From Ottelia alismoides (taxonomy: Eukaryota; Streptophyta; Magnoliopsida; Alismatales; Hydrocharitaceae), in the NCBI GenBank assembly GCA_037367405.1, contig JAZKJV010009788.1, positions 558,001-622,000 on the forward strand: 64,000 nucleotides of DNA, in the 5' to 3' direction. Shown here one piece after another: positions 58,921-64,000 of the stretch; position 1 is the stretch's first letter, and each line of letters starts with the position of its first letter. Position numbers and translations under genes: made by a program. The notes under the pieces were generated by a model. It ran no database searches. It worked only from the letters and a program-made list of their open reading frames with translations, and had not been told where the DNA came from.

Positions 58921-61900
58921 TGATGAATCTCCATTTCATCACCTTTATTCTATCATTTTGGCCTTAAAAACCCCAGCAAATGCATGTAAATAGCATCAAT
59001 TTGTACATAATAGCATTCATGATTCATAGTATTAATTGTACATTAAATAAGGTTTTTAATGCCAAAATTATAGAATAAAGAGAAGAAAAGAAAAAGGAAT
59101 AAAATATTGCAAATATTTTATGACCCGAACCCCGAGACCAAGGCCAGCATGGAATTGGTCGACAAGGAATAAAGTAGGGGGAGATAAGGGCCAAGTATAC
59201 AATAAATACCTCATTTATTCATACATTTATTTATACATTTTTGACACCTATTTTGTACATAATTATTTATTCATCAAATAAAGAAACTGTGTACATGAAA
59301 GTTGTAGATAATAATGAAAATAAAATTACAAAATTGAGTTTGTGTAAAAATAATACTCAGTGTACATTTTATACACAAAATAAAAAGCAAGAATCTCAAC
59401 TTCACAGACCCATATCTTGCAAATAAAAACTCCAAATCACCCAAACTCACCTTTAATTGTATATAGCATTCGGAGAACTATTGTATAAAATTGGTTTCAT
59501 AATTTTTGGAGTTCATCTGTAGAAGTTAGGTTTTTGACCCTCCTTGTATATAATACTGATTAAAATATTCATTTTATTCAATGTCTATTCTTTTCACAAA
59601 TTTATATTTTTAGAATCTTGTTAATAATGTATACAATATATGTACATATTAAAGTTAAAAGAAAACTAAAAAGAATTTGTAAAATAAAATAAGCCTAGGT
59701 GATACCTAGGCAAAATACCTATGCTACCTATATGTACATAAATAAAAGGGATTTTTATTCTTTTATTCTTTATTTATATTAATGTATATATTATATATAA
59801 CTTATTAAAAATACAAATCCAAAATAAAAACAAATAAAATTCATTAAATAAATAAAATGTATATAATATATAGGTAAACTACCTATAAGTATACCTACAT
59901 ATACATAAACACATTATTTAAAAATGTAAATTACCTCATAAAAATCAAATAAAAATATATTTACACTCACAAAAATAAGTTATAAATTTATAAAATAAGA
60001 ATATAAAATAATAAAATAAAATAAACAAAATAAAAATAAATATAAAAAATATACTTATAAATACATTATTTTAATAAAACCGTAATAAAATACTTCAAAA
60101 AAATAAATAAAAATCATAAATAAATACTACATTAATTTATAAACATTTTTTATTTTATAAGTAAAATCTAATTAATTCATTTATTAGGGTAAAATAATCA
60201 GTCAACTTCTTGTTGACGTGGACCAATCAGGACCTTGCGTTTGTTGACCGCTCGGTCAACTGCGCCCCCAGGCGTCTGACTTGATGTGGACCATCTTGTC
60301 CCCCACGTTCATGCCTTTTTCCTGGGCGTCTCGTTCATCATTCGCCCTCGAATCCTTCTAACAAATTATTCTCTGATCATCCATGATCCCCGCCGATCAT
60401 TTAGATCCTTTGTACATAGCTCGTATCGCCGGCTACAGCTCGGTCAATAAGGGTGCCCAGTTTGTGTATAAATAAGGAACCTTCGCCTCCTCTTCAATTT
60501 TGGTCAGCTTTCAGCCAATCCCTTCCCCCGAATTCGGTCCCGATGATGTTCCTTGTGACAGGAGGAGCTCGCCAACACCTTGAATCGATCGGAGAGGCGG
60601 AGGTTGCACCCATGGCGGCGCTCCGGCAGCCGCCCTGCTCCCTGGAGTCCCTTCAGGTATAAGAGCTACGCGTTTATCTTTTTAGGTAGATTTTTATTCC
60701 CGCATTTTATTTCAGCATTTTATTTCGCATTTAGATTAGTAGATTAGCGTAATTTAGGTTCTTCGAAGTTCGCTGGAGCGGACTTCTCCACCGTGCCATC
60801 GTTGTTTTCCCGACTCGCTTTCACCGTCATTTCGTTCCCCTTCGCCTTCTCCACCTTCCAACCACCTCCTATCAACCGGAACCTCCTTGGTTCCGCGAAT
60901 CGAAGCTCCTCCATCACCCTTCGCCGGAGCTTCCTCGCCCATCATCATCCCCATGCTTCCAGCTTCAAACCCCGGGTCGAGGAGAAAGACCTCGAGCCCC
61001 TCTAACTTCCTGTGCAGGTTAGGTGCCTCTCAAAGCACCAGGAGTCGATTTACCAACGGGCGGAGGTACCTGGAGCTGATGTCCTTCCCCGAGCTCGTGG
61101 CGGCGTTCCAGCGTGTCTCCGGCCGATCTACCACCTCCAGCAGATAGAGCAACCCTCCAGGAAGCGTCTTGGACCTTCAGGTGCGGCGAAGACCGACGGA
61201 GGAGCGAGATCGAGGAGGAAGAAGCTCGCCCCGACGAGCGTTCTTCCCTGTTCTTGCACGTGCGCTTCCCGCCGTTGGATGAAGACGAAGGGCCCGGTTT
61301 CAATCACAGCCGTCCGATGGAGCATCGCTCTGACCGTCAGATCATCTTGGGTGATCTAATCCTCACCGCTCATCGGCGAAGCGTCATCGGCTCACGTGGA
61401 GGTGCCACGTGGATAAGTCACGAAGCTCAACCGTTAGATCCAGCGCCTGTGGGGGTAATTTTCACTTGTACCCCCTCCTTTTGTATATTTAATGTTTAAT
61501 ACTGTAAAATAAATAGCACGTTGTCAATAATGTGGAAATTTTGCATGAGACCCCCTGTATTGTTTTCATATTACACTTGGGTCCAGTCCACGTCACCTCA
61601 CGTGTCGTCCCACGTGAGGTGGTAAAATTGCACAAGTCCCCCTGTATGTTTGCGTATTTATTTTTAGTCCATAAAATAAAATTCCCAGTGTATTATTTTT
61701 GTGAAAAATTGCAACCAGGACCCTACATTTTCGGAAATTGCGTTTTGGTCCCTATGGGTGCGGATCACGTGTAGTCCCACGTGATGGTCAATTTGCAAGG
61801 GGGCCCTGGCAGGTTGGCTTATTTGGTTTTAGTCCTGAAAATTGCATAATACGTTATAATATTTTGGTGTTTTTTGCACTATAACCCTCTGAACTTATTT

Positions 61901-62997
61901 TATTTGCAAAAATACCCCTACCAGGCTTAATTATTTTTGTGTCTTTTATCTATTTATTAAAAATACCTACGAGGCTTCTAAAAATTCACAAAAATTAGGA
62001 TAGGTGCTCCATGCCCTGATCTTCCACGCCATATTTTATTTTGCATTTTTGCATTTTTTCCTAATTATTAAAAATGAAAAAGAAGCCCTTTTTGTACTGT
62101 TTAAAATAGAAAATACAAAAAAATTAGAAAATGTTTTTGAAAAATTCCAAAAAATTATATATGGTATAATTATATATATATTGAGTCTAGAAATTAAAAA
62201 ACCCTAAAAATATGAAAAAGAAAAATAAAAAATCAGAAAGCTCCAAAATCCAACAAAAAATAGAAAAATCCTTGAAAAAGCCCAAAAATATATTTTTCTC
62301 TTCCAAAATTATCTATATATTATTATTAATATATTAAAATTAATTTGGGTAATTTTGGAGTTTATTTTATATTTTTAAAATCCAAATTATATTCGACTAT
62401 TTAATTAGTCCTATATTAGGGACATTTTTGAAATTAAAAATACATAAAAATTATAAATATTCCAGAAAAAATAAAAAATTAGAAAAGTATTAAAAAGCAA
62501 AAAAAATTATATCTACATATAATTTAAGTATTTTTTTTTATATATATATGATAGTATTCCTCTCTCTCTCTCTTCTTATATATATATACCTCTTTACATA
62601 TATATATACACATATCTATATATTATATAATTAAAAAAAATATAAAATAAAAAAAACAAAATAAAAAATATATAAAATAATAATAATATAAAAAATATAA
62701 AAAATGTAAAAACCCAAAACCCACAAAAACAATAATTGGACATGAACAATGGATTGAATAAATACACAACACATACAACCATTCGCCTCCCAGTGTTCGA
62801 CCTCTACCTGTACTTACACCTATACACATTTACATGTAGAGTTATAATAAATTTTAACTCCACATTTTTGGATATTCATTGCATACATTGATTGTGGGTT
62901 AATTGTTGATCGATCTGGGGATTTCGTCTGAGGTCAACTCAGCGACTGTCTCTCCGCCTTGTGGAAAGATACGACCTTGGAAAATCTCCTGTCATCA
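58921..62997 (+). repeat. 3' LTR of element D (4077 bp)
   Basis: Near-identical to 49264-53352. Promoter elements are repeated at 60243-60260 (inverted W-box) and 60467-60474 (TATAAATA). An 86-codon ORF (60887-61147) is also open in the 5' copy (51235-51495). Ends TCATCA, followed by CATAC. Confidence 0.95.
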
Positions 62998-63002
62998 CAT
63001 AC
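62998..63002. repeat. Target site duplication of element D, right copy
   Basis: CATAC matches 49259-49263. Confidence 0.93.
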
Positions 63003-63172
63003 CACCTACAGTCTAATGGCCTGGCTGGATGTACAAACAGGGAGACCAAGACAATTCTTCAGAAGCTTGTATGACCCGACAAGAAGAAATCATCACAATT
63101 GCTTAACTCAGTTCTTTGGGTGTATCATACAACATACAAGTCACCTTTGGGAATGTCTCCCTACCGCCTAGT
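63003..63172 (+). pseudogene. Integrase catalytic-core remnant of element C between D and E
   Basis: Reads HLQSNGLAGCTNRETKTILQKLV, a stop, then PDKKKSSQLLNSVLWVYHTTYKSPLGMSPYRLV, aligning with HPQTNGLAEVSNREIKTILQ..SPFRLV of A. The catalytic Glu of A (NGLAE) is Gly here. It ends exactly where the next LTR begins. Confidence 0.85.
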
Positions 63173-64000
63173 TGATGAATCCACGATTCATCATCGTAAT
63201 ATCTTGACCTTAGCAAAATCCCCGAGTAAAATCCCAAATAAATGTCCATAAAATACATAAATTAACAAAATGACTCTTGTAAATAAAACACATTAATTAT
63301 TGTATATTAGATTGTACAAAATAAATAACACTAAAAAGCCGCAAAAATAAAGGAGTTTTATACCTGTAAATTGCCTAAAACTTCATTTATTTTTAATAAT
63401 TTCATTTCAACTCCTTTTTACCTAATTCTTTCTCTAAGTTGTTTATAAAAATGTATATAAAAATACAAAAATACAAAACAAATTTCATCTCAAATAAACG
63501 CTCCTAGATCCCAAAGAGAAAAAGCCGTAAAGTCCAACTTCCAAGCTAAATTCCCGCTCCGTATGAACTCCAAATTCACCAAACTCACTTTTAAAGTTCA
63601 AGTTAGAAAATTATCTATCCAACGGAAGTGGTTTCATTAAAATCGGAGCTCATTTGCAAAAGTTGGGTTTTGGGACCTAGATGTACATTGTATACCATGT
63701 ATATATTCATTCTTTCTTTAATTTTTGTTTTATCTTTCTTAATTACTAAAAATACAAAAAAATCATACTTGTGTTGTATTTTAATTGTAGTATTTTATTG
63801 TATTTTTCCGTTGTAAATATCTCTTATTAAAAAGACAAAAAAATTACATATTAGAAAAGTAAAAAAATGTGTACATGGTGTTTTGTATTCACTTGTAAAT
63901 TCACCATTATTTATCTTCTCTTTTTATTTTATTGTATTTAAAGTAGACAACTTTATTTATTTATTTATTTATTATTTAATTTCCATTCTCTACAATAACC
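63173..64000 (+). mobile_element. Element E: start of another LTR, continues beyond the window
   Basis: TGATGAATCCACGATTCATCA is the family LTR start with 8-bp arms. It interrupts the C integrase reading frame, and AT-rich U3-like sequence follows to the window end. CTAGT (63168-63172) would be the left target duplicate. Orientation and completeness cannot be judged; the start motif suggests + strand. Confidence 0.75.

Larger units (their letters stand above)
49264..62997 (+). mobile_element. Element D: large non-autonomous Athila-related retrotransposon (13734 bp)
   Basis: LTRs of 4089 and 4077 bp flank a 5568-bp interior that has PBS, leader, hairpin array and PPT but no recognisable gag, protease, RT or integrase. 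The target duplication is CATAC. In a hand comparison of the first 240 LTR bases I find about 2 differences, so it is a fairly young insertion. Proteins for its movement would have to come from related elements. Confidence 0.9.
18131..63172 (+). mobile_element. Element C: old Athila-type retrotransposon, split by B, D and E
   Basis: Parts of C are 18131-27534, 46297-49263 and 63003-63172. The 5' LTR, a decayed tRNA-Asp PBS, gag and protease relics, RT, RNase H and integrase relics read in order on the + strand once the insertions are set aside. The protein similarity continues exactly across both insertion points with loss of one target duplicate. Many stops and frameshifts show C is the oldest. 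Its 3' end is beyond the window. Confidence 0.88.

Overview
The window is plant nuclear DNA made almost entirely of nested Ty3/Gypsy LTR retrotransposons of the Athila lineage. This rests on the reverse transcriptase and integrase motifs, a primer-binding site matching plant tRNA-Asp, LTRs of about 4 kb and 5-bp target duplications. I found no intact host gene, no structural RNA gene and no CRISPR array. The species cannot be named from the sequence; a large, repeat-rich flowering-plant genome is the best inference.

Layout. Element A (+ strand, 1-15012) lacks most of its 5' LTR, which lies left of the window. It has a tRNA-Asp PBS, a long leader, a broken gag-pol (2058-8900), a 2-kb noncoding 3' region with a hairpin array, and a 4032-bp 3' LTR carrying a foldback element. 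A sits inside a decayed non-LTR-type reverse transcriptase gene whose 3' half follows at 15013-16628. After 1.5 kb of unassigned DNA comes the oldest element, C (+ strand, from 18131). C has been split three times: by B (minus strand, 27535-46291, TSD ACTGC) in its protease; by D (+ strand, 49264-62997, TSD CATAC) in its integrase; and by E (from 63173, continuing past the window) 170 bp further on. Element B is complete in structure but broken in coding. D has both LTRs, PBS, leader, hairpin array and PPT but no recognisable gag or pol, so it looks like a large non-autonomous derivative that would depend on proteins from A- or B-like relatives.

The most notable signals are noncoding. (1) Between pol and the PPT, A, B and D each carry simple stem-loops whose 3' arm is a PPT look-alike (CCTAAGTATAG plus a G run). 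A more complex unit follows, with two mutually exclusive pairings. (2) A hairpin with a CCTTGTG loop and covarying stems occurs in the U5 of B, C and D and again inside the D leader; C keeps the loop there with a decayed stem. (3) A leader stem-loop is identical in A and D. (4) The LTR promoters of A, B, C and D share an inverted W-box, a CACGTG palindrome or half of it, and a TATA box; A, B and D also show a candidate leader intron. Together these suggest a conserved set of cis-acting RNA and DNA signals that would let coding-deficient members such as D be copied in trans.

The reverse transcriptase relic is also notable. Its C-terminus has a zinc-knuckle-like segment followed by an RPAD...D motif, resembling restriction-like endonucleases of R2/CRE-type elements. 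All coding regions are degenerate: frameshifts, nonsense codons, a lost RNase H aspartate in A and a shortened integrase DDE spacing in B.
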